Of a stretch of 64,000 bases of DNA, positions 50,370-60,199 are shown one piece after another; the stretch's first letter is position 1; every line of letters begins with the position of its first letter. The stretch comes from an uncultured Christensenellaceae bacterium (GTDB lineage: Bacteria; Bacillota; Clostridia; Christensenellales; Pumilibacteraceae), in the NCBI GenBank assembly GCA_910587455.1, contig CAJULK010000011.1, forward strand, positions 1 through 64,000, given 5' to 3'. A program made the position numbers and the translations under genes. The notes under the pieces were generated by a model. That model saw only the letters and a program-made list of their open reading frames with translations, did not search any database and was not told the DNA's origin.

Positions 50370-51557
50370 ATGAATAATTGTGCAGTCATTTGCGAATACA
50401 ATCCGTTTCACAGCGGACACAAATATCAGATAGAGCATATTCGCGAGCTATCCGTAGACCGTATATTTTGCATAATGAGCGGATCGTTTATTCAGTCCGC
50501 GATGCCAGCGTTTTGTGATAAATCGTTGCGTGCGGAGTGTGCTGTTGCGTGCGGCGCCGATGCCGTGATAGAACTTCCGACCGTATTTTGCACGGCAAGC
50601 GCCCATGCATTTGCGGAAGGCGGACTACGAATAGTAAAAGATATCTGCGGAATACGCTATCTTGCCATGGGCGCAACTGCCGAAAAATCGGATATTTTGC
50701 GTATCGCCGAAGTTAAAATCAACCATGCCGACGAATTCGAAAAGCGGCGGAAGGACTTTTTACGGTGCGGAAAAAGTTATAATTTTGCAACGGTTTCCGC
50801 ACTCTGTGAAATCGTATCTCTCGAATATCCCGAACATAGTACGTCAGTAGAAAAGATATTCACGGATCCGAACAATATATTATGTATTGAATATATCGAA
50901 GCGATCAATAAGTTTGCACCGAATATCGAACCGCTTATTATACCCCGCCTCGGAACGGCGTATAACGATAGGTCTCGGCACGGAGTAAACATTTCCGCAA
51001 CGGCGATACGCAGCGCCGAATCCGACGGCGATTTCGACAGCGTATCAGACTATATTCCGCACGGTTTCGAGAAGATCAAGAAATGGCGTGCCGCTTATGC
51101 ACCAAATATCGACGCGTACAAAAAAATATTGATGTATGCGGTCAAAACTATGCCGGAGGAGCAAATATCCGCTCTGCGCCATTCGGCGCACGGCATGGAA
51201 TTTCTTATAAAAAAAGCAGCTCGCATTGCCGATTTGGATATTTTGCTTAATTCAGAAGATTGCAAAAAATACGGAAAGAAACGTTTAATGCGTTTGTTTT
51301 ATGACGCTGCCGTGGGAATAAACAAAAATATCACGGGAAATAAATTCGTTACAAGACTGCTGTCATGCAAAAAAGACTTCGACTTTACCGCCCTACCGCA
51401 GTTTGTGCTCTCCGACAATGCGAGCATTAAATCGTCTGCCAATTCGGATGCGGAAATTCGCAGCGTACTCGAAACAGACGAGCGGGCCACGGCTCTTTTT
51501 AATACTGTTTGCGGTATAGACGGCGACTACTATAATTATTCGCTTATAAAAGTATGA
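50370..51557 (+). CDS. tmcAL: tRNA(Met) cytidine acetate ligase (YlbM family)
   Basis: TmcAL activates free acetate with ATP and forms N4-acetylcytidine at the wobble position of elongator tRNA-Met. The 395-residue protein begins with the nucleotidyltransferase signature CEYNPFHSGHKYQ (HxGH motif) and contains the characteristic SGSFIQSAMPAFCDKS and SATAIRSAE (ISxTxIR-type) motifs and a helical C-terminal half. It is transcribed divergently from pta, the enzyme of acetate production, so both genes connect to the acetate pool. The stop overlaps the next start (ATGA). Confidence 0.92.
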   Translation: MNNCAVICEYNPFHSGHKYQIEHIRELSVDRIFCIMSGSFIQSAMPAFCDKSLRAECAVACGADAVIELPTVFCTASAHAFAEGGLRIVKDICGIRYLAMGATAEKSDILRIAEVKINHADEFEKRRKDFLRCGKSYNFATVSALCEIVSLEYPEHSTSVEKIFTDPNNILCIEYIEAINKFAPNIEPLIIPRLGTAYNDRSRHGVNISATAIRSAESDGDFDSVSDYIPHGFEKIKKWRAAYAPNIDAYKKILMYAVKTMPEEQISALRHSAHGMEFLIKKAARIADLDILLNSEDCKKYGKKRLMRLFYDAAVGINKNITGNKFVTRLLSCKKDFDFTALPQFVLSDNASIKSSANSDAEIRSVLETDERATALFNTVCGIDGDYYNYSLIKV

Positions 51558-52024
51558 AACGCTCAATTTCTCCTGATGAAATCGAAAATTTTATCGACTC
51601 CACATACGGAACAGCGTTGAGGATCATAGTTTCGCAAACGGTCGGTCGGCATTTCAAAAGCGTCCATTATAAATCGAGCAAACTTATATGTGATTGCGTA
51701 TGTTTGAATTTGTTGTTTAATCGAAACAGAATAACGCCGAAATCCGCGGATAAAATTATTACGTCGATTCGTAAGACTGATAAGGCTTTTTACTCGAATG
51801 TAGAAAACGTTTATAAGACTATGGGCGATGAATTCGGAGATTACGCAAAAACCGTGTTAAAAAGCGATTACTCGGCAGTCATTTCGCTCGATATGAGAAT
51901 TCCTAATTTTATAGTATACGTTATCTCTCGCGACGTAAGCGATAATTTTGTAATTAACTACGACGAAGTTTTTATGAAAGCGTTTTCTTACAAAAATTTA
52001 ATGGATTCGATCGACAACCGCTAG
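51554..52024 (+). CDS. Small protein of unknown function coupled to tmcAL
   Basis: I do not recognise this 156-residue protein. It is soluble and basic in its first two thirds, with no Cys cluster, signal peptide or membrane segment; the mix looks alpha/beta (VISLDMRIPNFIVYVISRDVSD would be two strands). The ATG overlaps the tmcAL TGA, so expression is coupled to it. It is convergent with mutS2, separated by 2 nt. Confidence 0.6.
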   Translation: MKRSISPDEIENFIDSTYGTALRIIVSQTVGRHFKSVHYKSSKLICDCVCLNLLFNRNRITPKSADKIITSIRKTDKAFYSNVENVYKTMGDEFGDYAKTVLKSDYSAVISLDMRIPNFIVYVISRDVSDNFVINYDEVFMKAFSYKNLMDSIDNR

Positions 52025-52026
52025 AC

Positions 52027-54345
52027 TCATTTGATTTCCGCGATCGTAACTCCGGTGTCGCCCTCTCCGTAACGTCCGTATCTGTACGATTTTATTCTCG
52101 GTTGTTTTTTGAGATAGTTTTGCACGCCTTTTCCGAGCGCGCCCGATCCTTTTCCGTGCACTATTCTGAGCGTGCTCTGCGACGGAATATCCGAAAGTAT
52201 CCTGTCTATTTGTTCGGTAGCTTCGTCGACTGTTGCGCCGAGCAACATGAGCTCTATGTTTTGTGGCGCGGGTTTTTCGTGTTTTACCGTATCGCGCTTT
52301 TTTTGCGGTTCGTCGATCAGTACGGACAACGCCGATACGGGCACATCCGTTTTTACAGATCCTATAGCAACAACGGCTTTGTTGCCGCGCACGCTGCCCA
52401 CAATGATCCCCTCTTTGTTAAGTCCGGAAATAAAAACATGCGTTCCGTCGGTAAGCTCTCGCGGTTCGGCGGCAATTCGTGCCGCCGTCGGTTTTGCCGA
52501 TTGAACGGGCAACGATTCGGACAGTTTTTTAGCCGTCTTTCTCGCTGCGAAGAGTGCGGTTTCATCGGCAGATCTGAGTTTTTCTTTGATTTCGTCTATA
52601 AGTTCTTGCGCGTATTCCGAATATTCGTCGGCTTTTTGCTTGATGATCGTGCGAGCGTTGTCGTTTATGTCGCGCAGTTTGTTTTCGTATTCCGATTTGA
52701 TACGGCTGATCAGCTTTTCGTTTTCCGCGGTTTCTTTGAGCATAGCCGCGCACCTGTCGCGGTCGGCGGCAGCCGCGTTGCGAATTTGCTCCGCCTCGCG
52801 CATTATCTTTTCAAGCGCGACTTTTTCGACGCTCAAAGCAGCTTTGGCATCATTGATGATCCCCTTGTCAAGCCCGAGACGTTCTGCGATTTCGAGCGCA
52901 TAGCTTGATCCTGAAATTCCTTGCAAGAGCTTGTACGTCGGACGCAAATTTATGCTGTCGAACTGCATGCAGGCATTTGCTATGCCGTCGCAGCCGAGCG
53001 CAAACTCTTTTACCGCATTGAAATGCGTAGTGATCACCGCGGCAGCGCCTGTATCGAGTATTTTTTTCAGCACGGCGATCGCAAGCGCCGCCCCCTCGTC
53101 GGGATCGGTACCGTCGCCGACTTCGTCCAATAAGACGAGCGATCGGCCGTTCATTTCGGACATTATAAGCGAAATGTTTTTAATATGCGCCGAAAAAGTG
53201 CTCAATGACTGCGCTATACTCTGAGAATCGCCTATGTCGCAATATATATCGTCGAATATGCACATTTCGCTGCCGTCCGCCGCAGGAATGAACATTCCGC
53301 ATCCGGACATCAGTGCGAAAAGTCCTACGGTTTTAAGCGCGACCGTTTTGCCGCCGGTATTGGGTCCCGATATCAAAAGCACGCGCTTATCGGAAAGCGT
53401 TATATCGACCGGAACAACCGACTGTTCGGCAATCAGCGGGTGCCTTGCTCCTTTCAAAATAATTCTTCCGCGGTTATTTAACAACGGTCTGTAAGAATCG
53501 GTGCGTTTTGCATACTCGGCTTTTGCAAAAATAACTCCGCACCGAGTCAGTATGGAGTTTCCCCTGACTAATTCGTCTGAGTTGGTCACTACAAGATTTG
53601 TCAGCGCCGCGAGTATGCGTTCGATCTCTATCTGCTCTTCCGTCTTTAACGTTATAAGTTCGTTGTTTGCTTCGACGACGGCAAACGGCTCGACAAAAAC
53701 CGTAGCTCCGGTGGAAGATACGTCGTGCACAAGTCCTTTAACGTTTGTTCGACATTCGGAACGAACGGGTACAACATATCGTCCGCCGCGCACGGTCACT
53801 ATATTATCGCGTAAAAATTTGCTTATATCGCTTTGGCGAGTAAAACCGTCGAGGCGCTCTTTTAACTTAGAATTGGCTCGCAAGATCGAGCGACGAATGG
53901 AAAAAAGTTTTTCGCTCGCACTGTTTTTGATTTCTGTGTCGCTCTCTATGGCATTATCTATCGCTTTTTCGAGTTCCGAACAAGGCCTTGCCCATGAAGT
54001 AATCGCTTTTAACGAATCGCAGTTTCCCGTTTCGTCCACGCATGATTTGAGAGAACGCAATGCCGTAATGCATTTTTTAACCGCGAGAAACTCTGACGGC
54101 TGAAGAACTGCGCCGACTTTGGCTTTTTCGATAAACGGATTAACGTCGTCGAAAGCGAGATTCGGTTTTCGGGACGCCAACACCGATAGCGCGTCCGACG
54201 TTTCTGACAACAATTTTTCAGCACTTTTAATATCCGAAGTAGGCGTCGATTTTAACAACTCGTCAGCTACAGGCTTTGCGACGGCACTGTCGGCGACTCT
54301 TTGTAGTATCAAATCGAATTCGAGATTCTTGTACAATGTATTCAT
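52027..54345 (-). CDS. mutS2: MutS2 (Smr-domain ATPase)
   Basis: The 772-residue protein lacks the mismatch-binding domain of MutS. It has the core and clamp helices, an ABC ATPase with SGPNTGGKT (Walker A, residue ~330) and SLVLLDEVGDGTDPDEG (Walker B), a coiled-coil and KOW-like middle, and a C-terminal Smr endonuclease domain with the VHGKGSGALGKGVQNYL motif. The family limits recombination and, in Bacillus, acts on collided ribosomes. The ATG directly follows the stop of the U32 gene. Confidence 0.95.
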   Translation of the reverse strand: MNTLYKNLEFDLILQRVADSAVAKPVADELLKSTPTSDIKSAEKLLSETSDALSVLASRKPNLAFDDVNPFIEKAKVGAVLQPSEFLAVKKCITALRSLKSCVDETGNCDSLKAITSWARPCSELEKAIDNAIESDTEIKNSASEKLFSIRRSILRANSKLKERLDGFTRQSDISKFLRDNIVTVRGGRYVVPVRSECRTNVKGLVHDVSSTGATVFVEPFAVVEANNELITLKTEEQIEIERILAALTNLVVTNSDELVRGNSILTRCGVIFAKAEYAKRTDSYRPLLNNRGRIILKGARHPLIAEQSVVPVDITLSDKRVLLISGPNTGGKTVALKTVGLFALMSGCGMFIPAADGSEMCIFDDIYCDIGDSQSIAQSLSTFSAHIKNISLIMSEMNGRSLVLLDEVGDGTDPDEGAALAIAVLKKILDTGAAAVITTHFNAVKEFALGCDGIANACMQFDSINLRPTYKLLQGISGSSYALEIAERLGLDKGIINDAKAALSVEKVALEKIMREAEQIRNAAAADRDRCAAMLKETAENEKLISRIKSEYENKLRDINDNARTIIKQKADEYSEYAQELIDEIKEKLRSADETALFAARKTAKKLSESLPVQSAKPTAARIAAEPRELTDGTHVFISGLNKEGIIVGSVRGNKAVVAIGSVKTDVPVSALSVLIDEPQKKRDTVKHEKPAPQNIELMLLGATVDEATEQIDRILSDIPSQSTLRIVHGKGSGALGKGVQNYLKKQPRIKSYRYGRYGEGDTGVTIAEIK

Positions 54346-56463
54346 TTATTTAAGACCTTTGTTTATGTTTCCGCGCGTATATTCGCCGCAATATTCACCC
54401 GATAATACTTTGGATATTTCGTCGGATGACAGACCGGTGCAATCGTAAAATCTGTTTTTATATACGTGCTTCGTATCTGCGGTCAAATTATGCGGAACGT
54501 AATTGAGAAGCTGCCAATAGCAATGCGCGAGCTTATACCGTCTGAGCGCAAACTTGCGGTTGTGTTCGTCGATTAAACAGTCATCGCCATTGCAATTAAC
54601 ACATTTTCCGTAAGGACAGTGACACAATGTCATTATCGGAGCGTAACCGAACATATATGCATATACATTATCGCCGCGTATTTCGTCCGCTTCAAACGAT
54701 CGAATATGCGGAAATGCACATTCTCCTATTATATTATTCCCCACTCCGAGCAGAATAGGCTTTTCGGTAACGGCGAGCGCATACGGATTATTCGAGATCA
54801 CGCCGTAGACACGATCGTCGTCTATAGCTTTAATAATGATATCTTTGTCTGCGCCGCGCATTGTTATCGGCAAATTCAACAGTATTGGCTTATCTGTTTT
54901 CGGATACCGAATACTCGAATAATCACGCGGATTTACCGCTATATAGTCGATTTCGGATAATAGTCGCGGTTGTAGTTGTATATCGTTTTCGACCATAACG
55001 ATCGTTCCGCGCCCGTCAAACTTATTGAAGTGGAGCCCGCCGTGTTCAACTCTATACCGTATAGGCGAATTAAGGTCTATCGTTGCTTTTTTGAACTTAG
55101 TATATGCATTGCGTCGTAGCTCGTTAAGCGCGGAAACAGGCATAAACGGTTCGCCCGCTATGTCGACTTTAATATTCGGAACAAACGGAAAGTCGGCTAC
55201 TTTCTCGAAATTTTTTACAATATCGTCCGACGTTACGGCACGCGTGGCTGCGTGTTCCGATACGATCGCGCCCGTTGTATCTATGCGTACGTTTTCCCGA
55301 CTCACACAAACAGTCGGAAGCGCGCCCTCCGTTATTTTCACGCTAACGTTTATCGGTATTTTGCGCTCGGCTGTTTTTAATTCTTCGGACAGCGCGCCGT
55401 CGAAAGTGCGGCGTATTTCGTCGCCTGTTTTGCAAACGCAATCCGCCGATATTTTGCCGTTATTTACAGATGCTCCGCCTACTTCCGCACCGCCGCGCAA
55501 TATTTTGAATCCGTCGTTTTGGTGAGGTGTAAGGTTTCGCACATAAATTTCTTTCTTGTTTATGCGGTCGATTTTTCCGACGCATACGCCCATATTGCCC
55601 TGTAATTTCGAATATATGACATCAAACGGGGCAGACTCGTCTAAGTACGCGGAACAATAATCGCCTCTGTTGTAGACGGCTTTAAGCGCATTTTTCGCGT
55701 CTTCGGAATTTATATGCGATTTATAAACACGGACAGACTGAGCAACGTATTCGTCCGAGCGCATACGCCCCTCTATCTTTACTGCGTCCACACCCAAGGC
55801 GTCGAGCTCGCCGAGCCGATCGTACAAGCATATATCCTTTGCCGAAAGATAGTATCCCGTTCCGTCGCGGAAACGGTATTTCTTTCGGCAAAGCTGCATG
55901 CATTTGCCGCGGTTGCCGCTGTAAGACGAAGCGAGCGAAGAAAAATAACAGTTTCCCGAGAAGCATACACACAGCGCGCCTTGAACGAAAAACTCTGTTT
56001 CTATCCCCGTCTTTTTGATGTCTGCAATATCTTGCGGAAGCGTTTCCCGAGACAGAACGGCGCGGCGTATTCCGAGATCTTTCATGACTTTTGCACCGTC
56101 TGCATTATGGATACCCATTTGCGTACTCGCATGCAACGGAAAATCGGGAAGCAACGATTTGAGTTTTTCTATAAACCTTATGTCTTGTACGATCGCGGCG
56201 TCTACGCCCAAATCGTATGCATGTTTTGCCGAATAGAGCGCGTCGCGCATTTCCCGATCTTTTATGAGGGTGTTCAATGTGACAAATATCTTAGTCCCGA
56301 ACAGATGCGCGTACTCGACAGCCGATTTTAATTCGTCTGTATCGAAGTTTCGGGCTTTTGCCCGCGCACCGAAACGCGGCATACCTACATATACCGCGTC
56401 GGCACCGGCATTGACTGCGGCGCGAAGCGCCGATAAACTGCCTGCGGGCGCAACAATTTGCAT
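54346..56463 (-). CDS. Peptidase U32 family protein (long form)
   Basis: The 705-residue protein has the U32 barrel with APAGSLSALRAAVNAGADAVYVG at the start and the family motif KIEGRMRSDEYVAQSV at ~230, plus cysteines (CVCFSGNCYFSS, GKCMQLC) probably for an Fe-S cluster. The long C-terminal half resembles the DUF3656 extension. It resembles RlhA, which makes 5-hydroxycytidine in 23S rRNA, more than a collagenase; that assignment is by family similarity. The start shares one base with the pheT stop (TGATG). Confidence 0.85.
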   Translation of the reverse strand: MQIVAPAGSLSALRAAVNAGADAVYVGMPRFGARAKARNFDTDELKSAVEYAHLFGTKIFVTLNTLIKDREMRDALYSAKHAYDLGVDAAIVQDIRFIEKLKSLLPDFPLHASTQMGIHNADGAKVMKDLGIRRAVLSRETLPQDIADIKKTGIETEFFVQGALCVCFSGNCYFSSLASSYSGNRGKCMQLCRKKYRFRDGTGYYLSAKDICLYDRLGELDALGVDAVKIEGRMRSDEYVAQSVRVYKSHINSEDAKNALKAVYNRGDYCSAYLDESAPFDVIYSKLQGNMGVCVGKIDRINKKEIYVRNLTPHQNDGFKILRGGAEVGGASVNNGKISADCVCKTGDEIRRTFDGALSEELKTAERKIPINVSVKITEGALPTVCVSRENVRIDTTGAIVSEHAATRAVTSDDIVKNFEKVADFPFVPNIKVDIAGEPFMPVSALNELRRNAYTKFKKATIDLNSPIRYRVEHGGLHFNKFDGRGTIVMVENDIQLQPRLLSEIDYIAVNPRDYSSIRYPKTDKPILLNLPITMRGADKDIIIKAIDDDRVYGVISNNPYALAVTEKPILLGVGNNIIGECAFPHIRSFEADEIRGDNVYAYMFGYAPIMTLCHCPYGKCVNCNGDDCLIDEHNRKFALRRYKLAHCYWQLLNYVPHNLTADTKHVYKNRFYDCTGLSSDEISKVLSGEYCGEYTRGNINKGLK

Positions 56464-58835
56464 CAGCGCAATTTCGCTCCGTATTCTTTTTCGATAACAG
56501 CGAGAACGGATGACATTTTGGATTTTATCTCTTCATCCGAAAATGTCTTTTCCATAGGTTGCAATCTTACCGAAAACGCAACGCTTTTATATCCGTTCGG
56601 TATTTGCTCGCCTTCGTAAATATCGAATAACTTAATATTCGATATATCGTCGCAAGCCGATTTTGCCGATGCCAGCATGTTTCCTACCGCCACGTTTTTT
56701 GCGACTATAACGGCAAGATCTCTGTCTACGGGCTGAAGTTTGGATATAGCGGTAAACCGAGCGCTCGCAAGCGGTTTTTTGAGCGCTTCCGTAACATCGA
56801 GATGCGCTATATAAACGTTGTTAGGCAAATCGAAATTCTCGCAAACCAACGGATGTATCTTTCCGAAATCGCCTTTTATAATGTCCGAATCTATGCTCAA
56901 CGATTGTTTGGGGTGCAGATATTTCGCAGTCGAAAGAACATACTCATGAGAAACACCGAACATATCGAGAACCTCGTTCACAAACGATTTAACAGTGTAA
57001 AAGTCACCGTCGTTGCATATCGCTATACAAAGTATGTCACGTTCGTCGGGAAGCTCTTTGACAGGCAGATCTTTCGCTATAAATACTTTTCCGAGTTCGA
57101 AAAACCGCATTTCGTCGTTTTTACGGGCGCAGTTTCGAGCGACGGACGATAGCATAGCGCCTATCAGTTGAGTACGCATTACCGAAATGTCGCGGCTCAA
57201 CGGATTCATAATGCGTATTTCGTTACGCAGTGTATCGTTCGCATCTAAAAGAAGTTTATCGGCATTATCGGGCGACCCGAACGAAAAGTTTATTACCTCG
57301 TCCGCACCCAATGCGCGCATACGGAATTTAAGCGTTTCGACATTTCCGTCATGCGTATTGAGTCCGCCGCATGTTTGATGCGTGTTTTCGGAATGAGTGG
57401 AAATGATATTGTCGTAACCGTAAAACCGCATAATGTCCTCGGCGAGATCGGGATATCCGTCTATGTCTTCGCGAATAAGCGGAATCGTACAGGTAAACGA
57501 ATCGCCGTTTGACTCGACGGAAATACCCTGCTTTTCAAGTATGGATACCATAGTCTTTTTGTTTATATCGATACCAAGCAGGTCGCAAATCTGTTTTTTG
57601 GATGTTTTAATTACATTTTGTTTGGGTGTTTCGATGCCGTCGGATGTAGCTTCCGCGCATATTTTGCCGCATTTCAGTTCGGAAATAAGCGCTAACGCAC
57701 GATTAGACCCAAGCTCTACAGATTGCCAATCCACACCTTTTTCGAATCGCGACGACGAATCTGAACGCAGCCCGATTTTGCGCGATGAGCGCCGAATATT
57801 GCTGCGTTCGAATCTTGCGGCTTCCAAAAACACTTCTGATGTATCGTCGAAAATGCTTGTATACTCTCCGCCCATAATGCCGGCTATTGCAAGCGGTTTG
57901 ACGGAATCTGAAATAATAAGCGTGCCGTTCACATCATACTCTTTGCCGTCGAGCGCTACGAGTTTTTCGCCGGATTTTCCTTTGCGTATCACTATTTCGC
58001 CGTTGATTGCGCGACGGTCGAACGCATGAAGCGGCTGTCCGAATTCCAATAAAACATAATTGGTAATATCTACGAGATTATTTATTGCGCGAATACCGCA
58101 CATACGAAGCCTGTCTCGCATAAACTTAGGCGAATTCGCTATTTTTACGTCCTTTATTATTCTTCCGACGTATCTGCTGCAAAGGTCTTTGCTTTCTATG
58201 CGCACGGCGGGGATCTCGCATGTTTGTACGCATTTATACGTCATTTTGGGCATTTTGAATTTTTTATTGAGAAGTATAGCTATTTCGCGCGAAATATTTA
58301 CTATTGCCTGACAGTCGGGACGATTCGCGGTTACCGACACGTCGAGCACGGTATCGTCGAGTCCGAGCGCGTGCATAATATCGTCGCCCGCCACGCTGTC
58401 GGACGGCAAAATCAAAATACCGTCGACCGACGCCCCGTCGATTACGTCGTCATCCACTTCGAGCTCTTTTCCCGAGCATAACATTCCGTAGCTGTCCACG
58501 CCGCGCAATTTTGCTTCCTGCAATTTTTTCCCGCCGGGAAGAGTGGCGCCGACGCGGGCAACGGGAACATAATCGCCTTTTTTAACATTCTGCGCGCCCG
58601 TAACTATCTGAACCGTTTCTTCACCCACGTTGATTCTACATATCCACAGCTTGTCCGAATTTTCGTGCTTAACTATTTCTTCGACATGTCCCACTACGAC
58701 CCCGGTTATATCAGTGCGCGGAGTTATGATCTCTTCCACTTCGAAACCTATCGAAAGAAGTTTGTCTGAAAGCTCTTGCGGCGTTATATCGCCTATATCA
58801 ACATATTCTTTTAACCAACCGATCGGTAATTTCAT
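56463..58835 (-). CDS. pheT: Phenylalanine-tRNA ligase beta subunit
   Basis: The 790-residue subunit has the N-terminal EMAP/tRNA-binding domain (VVGHVEEIVKHENSDKL), the B3/4 editing domain (DDTVLDVSVTANRPDC, AFDRRAINGEIVIRKG), B5, and the C-terminal FDX-ACB anticodon domain (FTAISKLQPVDRDLAVIVAK). It forms an alpha2-beta2 enzyme with PheS, encoded 9 nt upstream, and is controlled by the T-box before pheS. The start follows TAGGAG. Confidence 0.96.
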   Translation of the reverse strand: MKLPIGWLKEYVDIGDITPQELSDKLLSIGFEVEEIITPRTDITGVVVGHVEEIVKHENSDKLWICRINVGEETVQIVTGAQNVKKGDYVPVARVGATLPGGKKLQEAKLRGVDSYGMLCSGKELEVDDDVIDGASVDGILILPSDSVAGDDIMHALGLDDTVLDVSVTANRPDCQAIVNISREIAILLNKKFKMPKMTYKCVQTCEIPAVRIESKDLCSRYVGRIIKDVKIANSPKFMRDRLRMCGIRAINNLVDITNYVLLEFGQPLHAFDRRAINGEIVIRKGKSGEKLVALDGKEYDVNGTLIISDSVKPLAIAGIMGGEYTSIFDDTSEVFLEAARFERSNIRRSSRKIGLRSDSSSRFEKGVDWQSVELGSNRALALISELKCGKICAEATSDGIETPKQNVIKTSKKQICDLLGIDINKKTMVSILEKQGISVESNGDSFTCTIPLIREDIDGYPDLAEDIMRFYGYDNIISTHSENTHQTCGGLNTHDGNVETLKFRMRALGADEVINFSFGSPDNADKLLLDANDTLRNEIRIMNPLSRDISVMRTQLIGAMLSSVARNCARKNDEMRFFELGKVFIAKDLPVKELPDERDILCIAICNDGDFYTVKSFVNEVLDMFGVSHEYVLSTAKYLHPKQSLSIDSDIIKGDFGKIHPLVCENFDLPNNVYIAHLDVTEALKKPLASARFTAISKLQPVDRDLAVIVAKNVAVGNMLASAKSACDDISNIKLFDIYEGEQIPNGYKSVAFSVRLQPMEKTFSDEEIKSKMSSVLAVIEKEYGAKLR

Positions 58836-58844
58836 ATCGAACTC

Positions 58845-59858
58845 CTATCTGAACATGCGTAAGAACCGCACGTCGTTTTCCCACAACAACTTAATATCGT
58901 TGATTGCGCTTGTTATCATTGTTATTCTGTCAAGCCCCATTCCGAATGCAAATCCGCTGTATTCGTCGGGATCTATACCGCAATTTTCAAGAACTTTGCG
59001 ATTTACCATACCTGCGCCGAGGATCTCGATCCACCCGGTATTTTTGCAAACTCTGCAACCGCTTCCGTGGCAGTTGAAACACGAAACGTCAACTTCTACG
59101 CTCGGCTCGGTAAACGGGAAATAGCTCGGTCTGAATCTGATTTCGGTTTCGTCTCCGAATATGAATTTAGCAAATCCTTCGAGCGTACCTTTAAGGTCGC
59201 AAAGCGTTACGTGTTTATCGACTACAAGCCCCTCCATTTGATGAAACACGGGCGAGTGTGTCGAATCGTCGTCGTTTCTGAATACCCGTCCGGGGCAAAT
59301 CATTTTGATAGGCGGTTTGTTCTTTTCCATAAGCCGTATCTGCCCGCTCGACGTTTGCGTGCGCAAAAGTATGCCGTCGCTTATAAAAAACGTGTCCTGC
59401 ATATCGCGTGCGGGATGATCGGGCGGAATGTTAAGCGCTTGAAAGTTGTAGTAATCGGTTTCTATCTCGGGACTGTCGTATACTACGTAACCGTTTCCTA
59501 TAAAATAATCGACGAGTTTTTTGCGCACTTGATTGACGGGGTGTGCGGCGCCGACTGTGTGAAAAGGCTTGTCGATAGATAAGTCTATTCCGTCGGAATT
59601 GAGTTTTGCTTCTATTGCATTTATATGAAGCGTTCTCTCTTTTTCGTCGCAAAGAGACAAAAGCTCGACGCGCAGATCGTTGATCATCTTACCCGCGGCG
59701 GGTTTCTCGTCCGCAGGCAATTCTTTGAGCTTGCGCATAAGTCCTGTAAGCTCCCCCGTTTTGCCGAAAAGAAGGGTTTTTATTTCCGCAAGTTCGCGTT
59801 CGGTCGTTACGTTTTGCAGTTTTTGTATTGCATCCTGTCGTATTTTGTTGAGTTCCAT
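58845..59858 (-). CDS. pheS: Phenylalanine-tRNA ligase alpha subunit
   Basis: The 337-residue catalytic subunit has the N-terminal coiled coil that contacts tRNA, the class II motif 2 (FRNDDDSTHSPVFHQMEGLVVDK), GSGCRVCKNTGWIEILGAGMVN and motif 3 (GFAFGMGLDRITM). The start follows GGAGG. The gene sits just behind a T-box leader whose terminator ends ~20 nt before its ATG. Confidence 0.96.
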   Translation of the reverse strand: MELNKIRQDAIQKLQNVTTERELAEIKTLLFGKTGELTGLMRKLKELPADEKPAAGKMINDLRVELLSLCDEKERTLHINAIEAKLNSDGIDLSIDKPFHTVGAAHPVNQVRKKLVDYFIGNGYVVYDSPEIETDYYNFQALNIPPDHPARDMQDTFFISDGILLRTQTSSGQIRLMEKNKPPIKMICPGRVFRNDDDSTHSPVFHQMEGLVVDKHVTLCDLKGTLEGFAKFIFGDETEIRFRPSYFPFTEPSVEVDVSCFNCHGSGCRVCKNTGWIEILGAGMVNRKVLENCGIDPDEYSGFAFGMGLDRITMITSAINDIKLLWENDVRFLRMFR

Positions 59859-59880
59859 ATATCCTCCGAGAAGTATTACA

Positions 59881-60125
59881 AATAAAAAAACCCCGAAAAT
59901 ATCGGGGCGTCTTTAACGCGGTACCACCCGAATTGGGGCTTCATTGTGCACATAACGCGGCACACGCCGTCGCCTGCAATTACTCTCAGCGACGGTGCTC
60001 GTACGGTGAATATCTTAGCGCTTGCCGTCTTTCAGCCGCGGACGACTCTCTGTCGATTGCGCATTTCTTGTGCCGTACTCAAGCGCATCTTTTTAATGAT
60101 TACAGTCGATACCTTAAGTCCGACT
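59881..60125 (-). ncRNA. T-box riboswitch (Phe) controlling pheST
   Basis: On the minus strand the leader carries the Stem I signatures (CAGAGAGTCG, then GGCTGAAAGACGG), a specifier at 60010-60008 reading TTC (Phe) followed by A, and the near-invariant antiterminator sequence GGGTGGTACCGCG at about 59928-59916. The terminator hairpin GCCCCGATATTTTCGGGG with a run of seven T ends at ~59882. Uncharged tRNA-Phe would pair with the T-box bulge and allow transcription into pheS. The promoter lies at 60132-60160. Confidence 0.92.
59883..59908 (-). terminator. Regulated terminator of the pheST T-box
   Basis: On the minus strand CCCCGA pairs with TCGGGG around a TATTT loop and TTTTTTT follows; it is mutually exclusive with the antiterminator that includes GGTGGTACC. 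Confidence 0.85.
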
Positions 60126-60134
60126 GTAATCATT
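60095..60134. repeat. 14-bp inverted repeat over the pheST -10 and start site
   Basis: AATGATTACAGTCG (60095-60108) and CGACTGTAATCATT (60121-60134) are perfect complements, with a 12-bp spacer. The right arm overlaps the -10 by 3 bp and covers the predicted transcription start. It is thus placed like an operator rather than an RNA hairpin. Confidence 0.75.
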
Positions 60135-60160
60135 GTATCACAAACAAATATTTATCGCAA
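60132..60160 (-). promoter_or_regulatory. Promoter of the pheST T-box transcript
   Basis: On the minus strand, TTGCGA (60160-60155), a 17-bp spacer and TACAAT (60137-60132). Transcription would start near 60125. Confidence 0.75.
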
Positions 60161-60199
60161 TCGTTTTCTATGCCCTAAGCGACCGAAAATCAAATTTTT

